This document shows positions 23,894 to 36,304 of a DNA stretch of 64,000 nt, in pieces. The DNA lies in NCBI GenBank assembly GCA_028671895.1, contig CM053806.1:19665001-19729000 (forward strand). Direction: 5' to 3'. A program made the position numbers and the translations under genes. This DNA comes from Oenanthe sinensis (Eukaryota > Streptophyta > Magnoliopsida > Apiales > Apiaceae). The notes under the pieces are model-generated. The model was given only the letters and a program-made list of their open reading frames with translations, was not told the origin of the DNA and searched no databases. The stretch's first letter is position 1, and every line of letters starts with the position of its first letter.

Positions 23894-23960
23894 ATTTGGC
23901 AATCCTCATTTTAATTCTGAATATACTTTTTAGAAGAAAATAGGTTTCTTGGAATTTTTA

Positions 23961-24397
23961 ATCTCAAATCATTTTCTCACGAAAAGGATAACTTGCACCT
24001 ATGATTATGGGTTGGTTCATAATTTTTTACATAATATTATTATATATTGTTTTAATTTTAAGTATAAAAGTGGATAATATTTAGGAGGATTTGAATTTGT
24101 ACCGTAATAGGTGAGATTATTTAGAGCATCTTGAGCATCTTGAACGCTGAGCTACTCTTAGATATAATATCATTATAACTAATATGTAAAATAATGATCA
24201 TTGCAACGGCGTCAACGCCGCTCAAAATATCTCATAACCGTAACTCTAATCTTAGCCTAAACCCTATTTTAAATTTTATTATTTATTTATTACATTTAAT
24301 ATTTTGTCTTTATTCATTTTTTAATAATTTAATTTAAAATATATAAGTCACTTATTAAATATATAATACTATAATATACAAATATATATATATATAT
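23961..24397. other. AT-rich non-coding DNA
   Basis: No gene or repeat family recognised. Ends in a (TA)n tract (24380-24398) that is the insertion site of the next element. Confidence 0.6.
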
Positions 24398-25073
24398 AGG
24401 GTCCTGCTCAAATAGAAAATAGCTTAAATGAGAAATAGAAAACCTTATCATTATACCTGCCGCACCCACACACAAATTATATACACGCTCACACACACAA
24501 TCACATCTATTCTCCTCCGTTTTTAATTTGATTTTTCCCGTCAATTGACAAAGTTTTTTTCAAATCTAACTTCACCACATTTTTTTTCATCTCCCAACGA
24601 TCAGTTTTCATACCATATGTGCTATATTTCGGCAAATATAATTTATAATTAAAATAAATTCGTCACTTATCAGATTCAAACTTCAATCACTAAATTATAT
24701 TACAGAAACCACTAATTTGTATTATAGAAATCAATAATTTGTATTACAGAAATCACTAAATTATATATCCCGGGTTCACAAAAAATAATGGAAATCGCCG
24801 AAAAAATAAGTCACCGGAATATATCACATATGGTATGCAAACTGATTGTTGGGAGATGGAGAAAAATGTGGTGAAGTTAGATTTAAAAAAAACTTCACTA
24901 ATTAACGGGAAAAATCAAATTAAAAACGGAGGGATTATGTGGGATTGAGTGTATGAGGGTGTATTTGATTTGTGTGTGGATGTCCCCCATGCCATTAGAT
25001 TAGATTGAATATGTGGTATAGATCTTATTTTCTATTTTCTATTCTAAGTTATTTTCTATTTGATCACTTGCCT
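24398..25073. mobile_element. (TA)n-targeted inverted-repeat (foldback MITE-like) element 1
   Basis: 676 bp bounded by AGGGTCCTGCTCAAATAGAAA and, on the other strand, AGGCAAGTGATCAAATAGAA, inside (TA)n tracts. The inversion continues inward: ATCTAACTTCACCACATTTT, CATCTCCCAACGATCAGTTT and ACCATATGTG on the left pair with their complements at 24820-24900. The centre holds three repeats of a 'acagaaatcactaatttgta' motif. No coding capacity, so it is non-autonomous. Superfamily not determined. Confidence 0.85.
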
Positions 25074-26015
25074 ATATATATATATATTCATTATTATTAT
25101 ATGTATCGATGTACTATTTTCATTTGTATTTATAAAGTATTAATTTTATGTAATATTAAGTGTAAAATATAATTTTATTTTTAAATAAATTTATAAAAAT
25201 TCTAATATTCTAATATAATAAAATATATTTTATAATATATGTAATTAATATTTGTTAATTTATTTTTACCATGTTTAAATATGTTATTATATTTTCAATT
25301 GTAATAATTATTATTTTTGTTTTATAATATTTACTTGAAAATATTTACATAGATATAAAAATATTATAATATTATTATTAAATATCTTTTTACTAAATAT
25401 ATTTTATTTTAACTTATATTGAATAAAATTAATTAAATTTATTTTAATTGTATATTTAAAAATAATAATAAAATAAAATTTTAAATATAACTAATGATTA
25501 TACTTAATGTCACCGGAACATAAATCCTTACAAGTTTCAAAAATTTTAAATAATCATGTTTTAGATAAGGGTTTTAGTTTTTCTCCCTTAGATGCTCTTA
25601 GGAAGTGCACGCAGTAGTACTTGATCCTAGTTTGTAGCCATTTTATGTGTGCACGTATCTGATATAGACGTTGCGGTACGTGTAACTGTGTTACATGCAG
25701 TACATACGGTATATATATATCTTTCAAGTTTGTTTTCATTTTGAATGAGAACCCAGAAAATTTCCCAAGTATTTATCTAACATTTCTTTTGTATTCCGGG
25801 ACTGTAGTATTAATTTTTCGACACTAGTTAGTGAAAATGAAATAGTATACATAAAGTAACATTTGCAGCATGTATATGGATTGTAAAGGAAATCGGTAAG
25901 TATATTAATGTATAGTGTTATACCTGGAATCTTGAATAGAAAATGGATGGTAAGTTTGCTAGCTCTATTTTTGTACTGCTGCACAATGATATTCCTTAAA
26001 CTTCCAATGAAATTA
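25074..26015. other. AT-rich intergenic DNA
   Basis: No gene supported. Very AT-rich from 25080 to 25500; nothing recognisable after that. Confidence 0.6.
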
Positions 26016-26211
26016 TGGCCTGTTTGGGAACATGGATTTCATTTGAAATTCTGGATTTGATCAAATGACATTTTGGATAATCAAAGAATTTGGATTTAAA
26101 ATTCATTTGAAATCCAAGAATTTCAAATACTAGTACAAATTTGAGAATTTGAAATGACACTTCATTTCAATTTCATCATTTGAAATGAAATCCTTTTTCC
26201 CAAACACAATC
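26016..26211. mobile_element. Tourist-like (PIF/Harbinger) MITE
   Basis: About 196 bp. Ends GGCCTGTTTGGGAA and TTCCCAAACACAATC are inverted repeats, extending into GGATTTCATTTGAAAT / ATTTGAAATGAAATCC. Flanked by TTA on both sides (26013-26015, 26212-26214), the Harbinger target duplication. Internally palindromic with repeated ATTTGAAAT. No coding. Confidence 0.75.
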
Positions 26212-26640
26212 TTATTGATTTTTTTTAAATATTAGAAACATATTAAACTTAAATTATTATTTGTTGCAGATGATAAATTAAATTGTTAGGCCACGCAACC
26301 CCTTTAACGTCAGATCTCCACGTTATTATTATATTGCCCATTTTTGGGCGGTGGCAGAACTCACCCAGATTTGTTTTTGGACTCCTTTGAATGCTTATAT
26401 TTAAAATAAATTTTGTGACTTGCATGTGTTGAACACCTTCTACGAAAACTTATCAGTTTATTTACGATTTTGCATGAGAATTAAAAGAATCCCGAGGTCC
26501 ACAATTTAGATTTCTCCAATCATGTCAATACAAAATCAACGTAAATTAATCTCCTGGATAAAGAATGATACTCGTTGTTTCAACGCAGTACTAAAACATC
26601 GCTATTGATTAAATAAAAACTAAAATATAATCTAGCAAAG
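26212..26640. other. 3' flank of SAUR gene, non-coding
   Basis: AT-rich DNA with no recognised gene. It should contain the SAUR 3' UTR; no clear polyadenylation signal was singled out. Confidence 0.5.
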
Positions 26641-26940
26641 TTAAATCTTATATGAAGAACTAAGTATAGAGGTGATACTTCTGAAATAATCTTCACGACA
26701 AGGGATTGTTAACCCTCCCATAGGATGCTCAAATCCAAACTCTTCTTCAGTCCAATGTAATAATTCTTGGAATAGAGGATGGCTCAAGTAAGATATGGGA
26801 ATGACAAACCTTTTCTGAGTTTCTCCAACATATACTGCAAAATGGCCTTTCGGAACATCTGCCGTGCCTCGAATTCTCGGTGAAATACTCCTTTGGAGCT
26901 TTTGCTTGACTTGTGTTATCTTAACCGATCCAATACCCAT
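26641..26940 (-). CDS. SAUR-like auxin-responsive protein
   Basis: A 99-residue, intronless small auxin-up RNA protein. The SAUR core is complete: ADVPKGHFAVYVGE, KRFVIPISYLSHPLFQELL, then EEEFGFEHPMGGLTIPCRED and a short C-terminus. Family members are typically 90-110 residues, intronless, auxin-induced regulators of cell expansion; many inhibit PP2C.D phosphatases at the plasma membrane. The first plant-usable start is ATG at 26940 (MGIGSVKITQVKQKL); the frame extends 18 nt upstream only with a TTG. A TATA-like stretch lies near 27050. No SAUR neighbour is in the window, although the family is often clustered. It appears intact. Confidence 0.92.
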   Translation of the reverse strand: MGIGSVKITQVKQKLQRSISPRIRGTADVPKGHFAVYVGETQKRFVIPISYLSHPLFQELLHWTEEEFGFEHPMGGLTIPCREDYFRSITSILSSSYKI

Positions 26941-27048
26941 GTTTAAACACAACTCCAAAACTCTCGAATGGAAAGGTTGTTATGAATACAGATTATATGA
27001 AAAGAATGTGTACGTTCGAATAATTAATTTAGAATCCCATGCTAGAGG

Positions 27049-27058
27049 AATATATATA
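27049..27058 (-). promoter_or_regulatory. Putative TATA box of SAUR gene
   Basis: The minus strand reads GTATATATATTCC about 110 nt upstream of the SAUR ATG, a fitting position for a short 5' UTR. No exact TGTCTC auxin-response element was noticed nearby. Confidence 0.45.
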
Positions 27059-27076
27059 CAGGGCAAACAAAGTTGA

Positions 27077-28261
27077 CAAACATATCAAGTTCATTAGATG
27101 GAGAAAAATCACATGGTTTTGCCCCCATTAGTTGGAAGACATAATGCCCTACCACTATAGGGCAGCAACAAAGAGAACCGCAACTTGTACCTGTTTTTAA
27201 ACTATCAGATATCCACATTCTTTTAATCTACTATTAACAAAATGTACTACTCGAAGTCCATGTCATTTAGATAGAAGACCATTCTTGAGGAAATTAAACA
27301 ATATGTTGAATGTCATATAATAGAAGAGATGAACTTGGGGGTCTAGTGGCATATCAAGTTGAGAATGTCTGCTAGCCAAAATATAATCAATAATTCCTGA
27401 ACCTATCAACTCAGCAAAACTTTATTTATTCATTGTTTTGATTGTATATTTGAATCTTTGTGCCAATTAATGTAAACAGCCGGTGTCAGGTACCACTGTA
27501 AACTATGACAACCTTGAAATTAAAACCTCTTGTTAATTATTCTCCCCACCTTGTAGCAGTACTGGAGTACGCAGCTTGTTTCTAGCTAGGTGATATTAAG
27601 AAAAATGTACCGTAAAAAGTACTGTACCTTGTTTCAAGAGGCGCCCTGTCGCCCCTATTTTGTTCTCTGTTTCTGGGGACTATATACACCTTCAAATATT
27701 GAATCACAAAACTCTGATACTCCACTTAAAAATCAAACCGGTCAACTTTGCAGGTAGAACATCAAATTCAAAAAACTTTCAAATATATAATGATAATTCA
27801 ATCACCATTACTTTTTAAATAAATTATTTATTAATCTAATTTTTATTAAATTAAGTTATTAATATGATTATGTATCTATATAAAACTTCCTATGACTTAC
27901 TATCTTACTATTTATATACAAATTGAATATATTTTTAAAACTTGTTTTTTAATTAAAAAGATAAAATAATTAAATAATTTAATGACTTGATTGCAAGTTT
28001 TCTGAATTAGATAACTAGCATGCAAGTTGGATGCGAGTTAAAATGATGTTTTAGCCGTTAAACAAACCGTCAGATATTACGTGTTATATAATTAAAAAAT
28101 ATTTAAAAATTATATTATTAAAAATTATATTTAATTTACTTTAAAATATAATTTTGAGTAATTTAAAATTATATTATAAATAGGAACATTGATATAAATA
28201 TATGAAATTGAAATTTTGAATTCTAATAATCTAAGATGGCAAGTTGGATTATAATGATCTA
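27077..28261. other. Intergenic DNA
   Basis: Upstream region of the SAUR gene followed by AT-rich DNA. No gene, RNA or repeat family recognised. Confidence 0.5.
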
Positions 28262-28830
28262 GTACTAGGGGTGACAATTTCTCACCCGACACCAACCCAA
28301 CCCGAAAAAATACGAATTTGAGTTACTAAATATTCAACCCAAAATAATCAGGTACAATCAGACACGAATCCGAAATCCGAAAATCACCGAAAATTAATGA
28401 ACTGTCTATTTATAACCCTATTTTTGAAATACTTTATATTTAAAATAACTAGATTTAAGTATAATAAACTAACTTTCATAATTATTAATAATAATAACAA
28501 TATTTTATACATGTCATGCCCTTTTTTTAACTTACATATTATACATTTGAACTGTAACTTTCATGTGCAATGGAGGAATGAATTGTTCGTTCTTAAAATT
28601 TGTGCAAAAACAATCAGTCCATATAATTGAGGACAGATGAAATATATAATATAGGAAATATATAATGTAAGAGTATAATTGCAATCACTCTAGAATAAAG
28701 TTGAGGTGATGAAATTACCTGACACAACCCGATAGGTACGGATTAGGGTTAGAAAAAAATTAACCTGAAATAACCCGGTACAATCTGACCCGACACTGAA
28801 CCAGAACCCGAAATTGCTAATCCTATCCAG
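28262..28830. mobile_element. Possible hAT-like non-autonomous element
   Basis: The left end CTAGGGGTGACAATTT and the complement of the right end (GGATTAGCAATTTCGGG) are similar. Both are followed by 'acccgacac / aacccga' motifs, as in common plant hAT-type repeats. Target duplication not confirmed; no coding. Confidence 0.35.
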
Positions 28831-29309
28831 CACAGAATGCGTGTGAACAAGTCATCCTTTTACAGTTGTGGGAACAATTTTACCATAAATCCAAATTTTT
28901 TTATGGCTGCCTTTTAACATCGATGACTGTTGTTATTGCCAGTGTGATCCAGGACTAGTTATTTAGGTTTAAGCGAAACTTTAAGTTCATTTCATATTCC
29001 TGTTTTGCACTTTGCGTGGCCTTAGCTTTAACTGCTCTTTACAGGTTGTGAAACTTTTGAGTTGTCAAGATATTGATTCCCAACCATGCACTCCGTAGCA
29101 TGGTTTATTCTACATACAAAATGGTTCCTTACATTACCCAGTTAAGCTCGAGTCATTATTTAGCCCGTAAGAGATATTAAGTATATATAAATATTACCGA
29201 AAACCAAAATTAAGAGACTCATTTCTTTTTATAGACATCTGGAACATTTCTTACTTCATTGCATAATTCAGTTTTTACCCTTACAATTTAACACATGCGC
29301 ATATATATC
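28831..29309. other. Intergenic DNA
   Basis: Nothing recognised. Confidence 0.5.
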
Positions 29310-29583
29310 TACTCCCTTAATCTCACAATAAATGTGTTTTTTTATTATTATTTTTTTTGGTCAAATCACCCAACTTTTGACTGTAAATTAAAAATTATTC
29401 TTTTATATTTTTCAAAAACTGAAAAATATACTTTAAATTTTATTAGATATATTTTTTGATGATATAATTTATATTTTTTTCTTAGTTATATATTATGTAT
29501 AATATTCGGTCAAAATTGGTTAATTTAATTAACAAAATTCAAAACAGGACATTTTGTTAATAATAAATATTCTGAAACTAGTA
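29310..29583. mobile_element. Stowaway-like (Tc1/mariner) MITE, diverged
   Basis: Left end TACTCCCTTAATCTCACAAT and the complement of the right end (TACTAGTTTCAG...AAAATGTCCTGTTTTG) fit the Stowaway terminal pattern CTCCCTCCGTCC..ATAAATGTCC, with TA flanks. About 270 bp, AT-rich, no coding. Confidence 0.5.
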
Positions 29584-30687
29584 TTTTATATATCGAATTC
29601 GGCTGGAACAACAAACCATAAACTAAAATATTGAGTTCTTTCCTACAAACAAAATTAATATCCAGCTAGCTTAATTTACTTACAAATTGAATTTTCAAGT
29701 ACAATATAAGTTTAAAAATACTCAAAACTTCTATAAAATACCTGTGTTCAGAGACATGGTCACATGCACGATTATGTGTTGAAAAATTGCATGTTTCTGA
29801 GGCTGAGAAAAATTAAAGTATGGGGTTTGCTTTCAGAAGAAACTAACTTCAGCAAATCATGTACTTAATAGATTATTATATAAATATTAGTGGTTCGTTG
29901 TAATACATTATTATATATTTTGCTTCAATATAATGTAATAGTCTGTCTGTATCATCAACAACTTCACTAATCACAACTATGTAGCATATTATAGTATGTG
30001 TTGATGTCCTACGGCGAGCTAGCGCACATGTGTCTGTGGCCTCCATGCACTATTTACTCTGTTGATGCAATATGCGGTAGGCCAACAAAATCTTTACATA
30101 CATGTTTTCCATATCCAAGAAATGTGTCAGTACTGGTCAGCATAATTTAGTGCGAGGAGGACTTTGATTCTTTTGTATCGACAACAGGCCCAACACTACT
30201 CCAAAAGTTAGATTTCCTCGTCACAAAGTAAATTTATTATCGAATACACTGAGACTGAGCAATAATAATCTGAGAGTAGATATGGGTTGTACAAAAATAC
30301 TGAGCGTTATTTTTTATATTGGCATTAATTTTCACACGTGAAAGCTAGAAATATATTCCTCCTTCTGATTCATGTGTATGTTAAATTGAATGAATGAAGC
30401 TATATATTGTGATCACTACAAAAGAAATTATTTCATCTCGGTGTTGAATTAGACGAACAAGATCTTAATTGCTAGAAAAAATGGCTTTCTCTTAGTGATA
30501 TCAATTGCAAATATTAGTGTTGTGAATGGCATTTGTACAGTTTATTTTTAAACAATATATATATTAGAGGATCTCCGATAGTAATATGTAAATTAACACT
30601 TACCTAAAATGGTTGTTTATAATGATTATGTAGATTATGTACTTCAATGTAATAATTATTTATAATTATATATATATATATATAATT
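29584..30687. other. Intergenic AT-rich DNA
   Basis: No gene or repeat family recognised; ends in a (TA)n tract used by the next element. Confidence 0.5.
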
Positions 30688-31763
30688 AGGAGAGTGCTCC
30701 AATGAGACCTTTTTATAATAAGAACTGAGATCCCAATTATTAAATTGTTAAAAATTAATATTACTATCATATGTATGTATATAGACACGCATATATATAA
30801 TTATATATATTAGTATCGGCATCTACTCTATTATGTAATCATCCTTCTCCCCCAGCACTCACATTACTACCACAAAACATAATCGACATACCATAATCTC
30901 TCAATCTTCCTTCAAACTATCACCAAAACCAACATTGTTTAACAATCATAGCTTTCTTTCTCTCTCTCGTCAATAATAGTACCGTCTTTTTGTATCCCCA
31001 TCAATGTCACTTTTAATCAGAATCACATCTGCACTTACTTTGTTATGGATCTAATGCACCACAAAATATCATCAACTCGTAGCTATTTAAACAGATCTGT
31101 GATAACATCGTTAATAGGTTATTTGAGTTCAAAGCACCAAATTTCGTATACTAATCACCAAATATAATTACACAAATCACCAAATAAAAAAGGTGTTTTG
31201 CATTATAAAATGGTGATTTGTATACAAAATTCGTTGAATTGCAAAATGAAGAAATTGTATAGATCAATAGATGATTTACCTCAAATAGTTGGAATATACT
31301 AGTTCTCAACAGAGTTTATTAAATATGACGAAAAAATATGAAAAAAAATATAAATCTAAACATTGATGAACTTGTTGAACAAGATGAAGTTTATACGTAT
31401 ATATGTGGGGTGTTACAACGACGTTTATGGTGTCGGATGTTGCAGTGGTGATAGTAATGGTAGAGGTAGTTGTACAAGTAAGATGTAGCAAAAAAGTGGG
31501 TTGTGGAACGAGATGTGATGAATAAATAAGAGTTCATCGGAGATTGATGAATGATGGCGGTGAAAAAAGGAGCAAAGCTCAACGGAGATGTAAGATTGAT
31601 GGCGATGCATAGAAAAATAAGCAGAATTCATCGAATATGGAAGAAGAAAAGAGACGAGGGAGGATAAGGGAGATGACAAATGACAAATGAAAATATAAAA
31701 TATGGGGTTGAGATCAGATCTCAGTTCTCATTTTAAGAGAGAGCCTCATTTGAGCATTTGCCT
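30688..31763. mobile_element. (TA)n-targeted inverted-repeat element 2
   Basis: 1076 bp inside (TA)n. The left end reads AGGAGAGTGCTCCAATGAGA and the complement of the right end AGGCAAATGCTCAAATGAGG, followed on both sides by AAGAACTGAGATC / TGAGAACTGAGATC. The middle repeats 'aatcaccaaat', like the 'aatcactaaat' in element 1, so the two belong to one family group. Short frames on the minus strand (31306-31679) are low-complexity and not convincing genes. Confidence 0.75.
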
Positions 31764-32630
31764 ATATAATTATATATAAGAGGATTATGAGTTTCACAAA
31801 TATAGCTAACTAAATATAGCTAACTAAATATAGTGATTTATATTTTTTACTAAGACCCAAGAGAGTTACTGTGCTTCAATTTTTATATATTATCTAAATA
31901 ATGTCACGTATATGTTATATGAATAATTTAGTTAACGAATTTTTACCCTCGGAGAGGCCCACTTGAGAACGTAAGCCTATTACTCTTTTATCAAAGAAGG
32001 TAGCTAGGCTATAGTTGGTCGATAAATCGCTTGTAAGGCAGGTGAAGCAAATTTTTTGCATCAGTTTCGGTAATAATGTAAGTCGGCTGCTTTGGCACGA
32101 ACAATACACTTTATACATACCAGTTATTGGTTGTCAATGTTTGATATATTTTCTCAAAAAGAAATTAAAAATGTTTGATATACAATGGAGAAACCGTTGC
32201 ATGTTCTCTGAAACATGTACTTTAGCACTCTGCCCAAACAATCAATCAGACCACTGATATTTTGACTAAGCTTATCTCGTTACATTTTTAGTAGGGTCTA
32301 ATGCTTCCAAAATGATTACTTAACCAATTAAGTAGTGGATCAGGTGACCATCTAGATTAAGACCGGCCGGTACACCATGTAAATTAAGATTCTGAAAAGT
32401 AGTTTTAGTACTGTACCATGCATGATCATATTACATGATTCTACACTAAACTTTATTATATACATTTTTTTAAGTTCATCTTCGATTTTATGTGTATTTA
32501 TGGATGATTAAAAAAAAGTGTATTATCTGACAAAAAAAAAGTGTATTTATGGATTTTATTTTTACTTTTTATATGATAGATACACGATCACCCGTAGGGT
32601 ATATGATACCGATGGCCATCGGTTCTTGAT
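31764..32630. other. Intergenic DNA
   Basis: No supported gene. Small frames at 31915-32257 show no recognised similarity. Confidence 0.5.
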
Positions 32631-32868
32631 TACTCCTCCGTTTCATATTATTAGTACACTTTTAAAAAATAATATATATTTAAAAAATCTATTGTTGATT
32701 GATTGTAATTGAATGAGTATTATATATGGTATGGAGTTGATTTTGAAAATATAAATTAGAGATATGTGGAATAAAATTGATTTTGAAAATATAAACGAGA
32801 TTAAATTTTACATTCAAAATTGAAGTGGACAATTATTTCGAAACAAATTTTTTTTTTGAAAGTGATCT
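32631..32868. mobile_element. Stowaway-like MITE
   Basis: The left end TACTCCTCCGTTTCATATTA and the complement of the right part (GTTTCGAAATAATTGTCCACTT) match the Stowaway terminal consensus. About 240 bp, non-coding; the right end is disturbed by a poly-T run. Confidence 0.55.
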
Positions 32869-33371
32869 ACTAATAATTAATGTTCGTAACAATTACATAA
32901 AAAATTACATAATATTCGTAAATGTTCGTAAATGATCTCACATAATATTTTTAATATTATGAGAGTATTATTATAATTATAAAAACGTTATTATTATTTC
33001 ATATTAAAAAAATATTTACATCTCAGATGCCTCAATGTCACAGACTCAGAGTCCAGATGCAGTTGAGACGTTCTAATAGATGTGAGATGTGACTTTGTGA
33101 GATTTTGCAGTAGTAGTCTTTTGTTACGGTTAGACCAGCCGTGCATTGATTAATCTTATTGTCCGGTAATTTTCTGATTTTATATTAATTGGATTCAAAA
33201 TTATATTTTATAAAAATTAGTCTAAAATTTAAAATTTTGACAAAATTTGGAATTAATTGTCAAAATTATATATATGTATATTATTTTATAATGAATTCAA
33301 TTATTTAACTTGAAAATTTGTTCTCTCTGATTTTAAAATTTTATTAAATGATTAATTAAATCTATATTATG

Positions 33372-33413
<42 letters not shown>

Positions 33414-33507
33414 CAATTAATCATTTTAATTAATTCAGAATTATCTAATTAATTCTGTTTGGCAACTTTACCTACTAATTTCAATTCTGCTTTTTTAACA
33501 TTGTGTT
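32869..33507. other. AT-rich intergenic DNA with (TA)n microsatellite
   Basis: Contains a (TA)n run at about 33377-33402. Nothing else recognised. Confidence 0.55.
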
Positions 33508-33760
33508 ATACTTCTTTCGTAGTCTCGGGTGTCTTATTGGACTTTTTGAACTCAACTTGACAAAGTTTTAACTAAAAATTATATATATTTTATAAGTATA
33601 AAAACTTAAAAAATAAATTATTAAAAAATATATTTAATCTACTTTAAAATGTATCTTTTAAATTTTAAAAATTATAAAAAAAATAATCTATAATCTTCAA
33701 TTAAAGTTTAATTAAATTAACCGTTGTTGACCACCACATTTATGACGAGATAGCTTAAGA
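33508..33760. mobile_element. Stowaway-like MITE, diverged
   Basis: Left end TACTTCTTTCGTAGTCTCGG and complemented right end TCTCGTCATAAATGTGGTGG carry degenerate Stowaway-type termini, with an AT-rich interior of the usual size. Weak support. Confidence 0.4.
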
Positions 33761-34871
33761 TTCTACTCATTAGCTGAGATAAGTATGAAATAATTATCTT
33801 CGAGCCAATTGCTAAAATTTGGCAAAATTATAGAAATACCATAACTTCCACAGCCACCTTACTGATTTTTTACATCTTTGCATAAAATATATGTAAGCCA
33901 TGCAAGTATGCAACATGCACACAAATGGGTGCTGATTGTGTTTCAACTTTCACGTACAGCTTAATATTACAAGGATTCAGCATGTAGCAAGGAAATTCAA
34001 CATGTTTTACTTGGCAACAACTCAATTATGAACACAAAAATACTGTAGAATAGAAAGTATCCAATTAATTGACCCATGAGTGATGATACCCAACAGCGTG
34101 TATATATTTCTGAGCACTGGTGATTCAATGCTTTTATTGATTATTCAAATATATATGAATGTTGCAGCGTTCACATATATAATATATATTGCCATACACC
34201 GTTACACGATTAATTGTAAATTTGTAACAAACTAACAACTACATACACGTTGATGAATGATGCGTGTGGAAAAAGTGTTATTCATACTTTTTGGCTTACG
34301 ACCCAACTGAATTTAATCGAATTTTATAATACAACTATTATGTTCGAGTTCGACTTGGACTTAAATTTCAACATTGTAATTTCTGTTATATTTAACTTTA
34401 AGAATAAATTAAAATTTGAATATATTATAAACTTAAGCTTATTTTTTAAATATTGTTTGGCTCAATAAACTATATATTTACATTATTAGAGCTTGAGTTT
34501 GATTCAATTATTGTTGAAACAATTCGAATATTTTAGTATTAACTAAATTTGTAGGTTGGCTAAATTAAAACGGATGGAGGGATTAATGATCGAGGGAATA
34601 AGATAAAATCCAGCTAACGAGCTCTTTTGAATGAAGCCTTTATCTTCCCTCCGAATCCCGAGTACTCCAGCTCTAAATATAGAAGAAACAAAGTACTACT
34701 GTAGTACTATATATATCTTTCTTTCTCGATCATAAATAATGTGGCATTCCTCGATCCAACTCTGTGAAGCTCAAGTTTTGCTCAAGTTTTGCTCAAGTTT
34801 TTAAAGCTTGGGTATCAATACTTTGTTAACAATTACCTTTCTCACTTTCTTTCTTATTCCAATTTCCAATC
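33761..34871. other. Intergenic DNA
   Basis: No gene supported. A triplicated GCTCAAGTTTT motif lies at 34769-34800, just upstream of the KCS pseudogene. Confidence 0.5.
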
Positions 34872-35612
34872 ATGGCTTCCATTATTACTTTTTCAAATCT
34901 TTCGAAATGGCTATTACCGATATTATCTGCACAATATCGCATTCCCTTGATCACTCTTGAATCTCCTCCAATTAACTCCTTGCGTTCACTTTCCTAATCA
35001 TCTTCTTCGATCTCCACTCTCTACTTTCATGTCCAAACCTCGCTCCATCTACCTCGTAGACTATATATGCTTGTTATAAATCTTCGGTGAACATTCCAAG
35101 ATCATCCTCAAAGACAATCATCCCAAAGCATTCCAAATGCGTATTATAGAAAGTTCGGGCCTTGGTGAAGAAACTTCATTACCTCCAGCAATCCATCTCA
35201 TCCCTCCCAATCCCACCATGAAATCTTCTAGACTCGAAGCAGAACTTGTAATAATCTCTGCCATGGATTCATTGTTTCGAAATTAATTAAACAGGCCTAA
35301 AGCCTAAAGACATTGACATTCTCATCGTTAATTAACTGTAGTCTGTTTTCTCCTACCCCATCGCTTTTAGCAATGATTGTAAATAAATACAGAGATTTAG
35401 CAGTGGCGTCTGCTGGACCGATTTCTCCATTGATTTAGCCAGATATTTGTTACAAACTCGTCCTTATTCAAAAGCTGTACGTTGTAATCAATATTTATTC
35501 CAAATTATTACCAAGGCAAAGAGCAGCCATGCTTCTTCCAAACTGCCTGTTCCGAATGGGCGGTGCAGCTAAACTTTTATCAAACAAAATTCATCCTAAA
35601 GCCAATTGCAGC
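34872..35612 (+). pseudogene. 3-ketoacyl-CoA synthase (KCS) pseudogene
   Basis: Shifted-frame translation matches plant KCS (FAE1-type condensing enzyme of very-long-chain fatty acid elongation, ER membrane). Blocks seen: PRSIYLVDYICLL; FQDHPQR-type equivalent of the ILKDNP region; ESSGLGEETSLPPAIHLIPP; an EAELVIISAMDSLF-like stretch; PKDIDILIVN; SLFSPTPSLLAMIVNKY; GPIS then DLARYLLQTRP; MLLPNCLFRMGGAAKLLSNK. At the active site the family GCSAG reads as ASAG (about 35405-35416), so the catalytic Cys is gone. Several stops, frameshifts and internal deletions. It covers roughly the N-terminal two thirds; the catalytic His/Asn part is missing. Confidence 0.88.
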
Positions 35613-36304
35613 GGAGGCACTGAAATCAAAATAACTACATTAGATGAACAGTTTTCCATTTTATAATTTAATTCACGCTTTATATAAACATGTTTAAACT
35701 CAGATGTCTGTGCTACATAACTAAATATTGGAATTCCCATGAGGTGAAATTTGAAACATGTACGGAAGTTGAAGTCAGTATACTCGATCGGTATATAAAT
35801 ACGTACTTGAAAATTTTGCACTGATGTTACAGTAAGAGGCTTGAGGATATATACTGATCGACACTTTGATTGTTTTCTCAAAGTGACCCCGATGATGATC
35901 GTATACAAATGTAACATGCATTTTGGTATGGGTTTTGAGAGGAAATGTTCCGTTTATATATGAACAGACTTGGGGAAAGATAGTAAATAAAACTGTAAAA
36001 ATTGTTTATATTGGAATTGTACTAAAAAAAAACAATCCTATCTGTTTCTGGGAACCACATACAACAGTTCTTGAATTTCTTAATTGCTCCTTTGGTCGAG
36101 AAATGGAAGATATAAGTAGAGAAAGGGAGATCAGGGCAATTTCAGGGTGATTGCAGCTCTGGAATGTTACCAATTCAACAAGAAAGCTTCGAACTTTGAT
36201 GCATCTGTTAAATAGACGAATAAATCAAACAAAATTCATTATCTAGAAAAAACAACCAAATTATGGTACATTAGCTAACTATGCTAATATTGTTAAGAAT
36301 TTGG
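35613..36304. other. Intergenic DNA
   Basis: Open frames at 35591-35917 (minus) and 35923-36150 (plus) have no recognisable family or start context; not called as genes. Confidence 0.45.

Noticed and set aside
31306..31679. Ser/His/Leu-rich minus-strand frames
   Set aside because: They lie inside the inverted-repeat element 2 and are low-complexity.
34560..34590. Stowaway-like end (complement TCCCTCCATCCG) upstream of the KCS pseudogene
   Set aside because: No matching opposite end was found, so no element could be bounded.
35591..35917. 108-residue minus-strand frame beside the KCS pseudogene
   Set aside because: No recognisable family; overlaps the end of the KCS remnant and lacks supporting signals.
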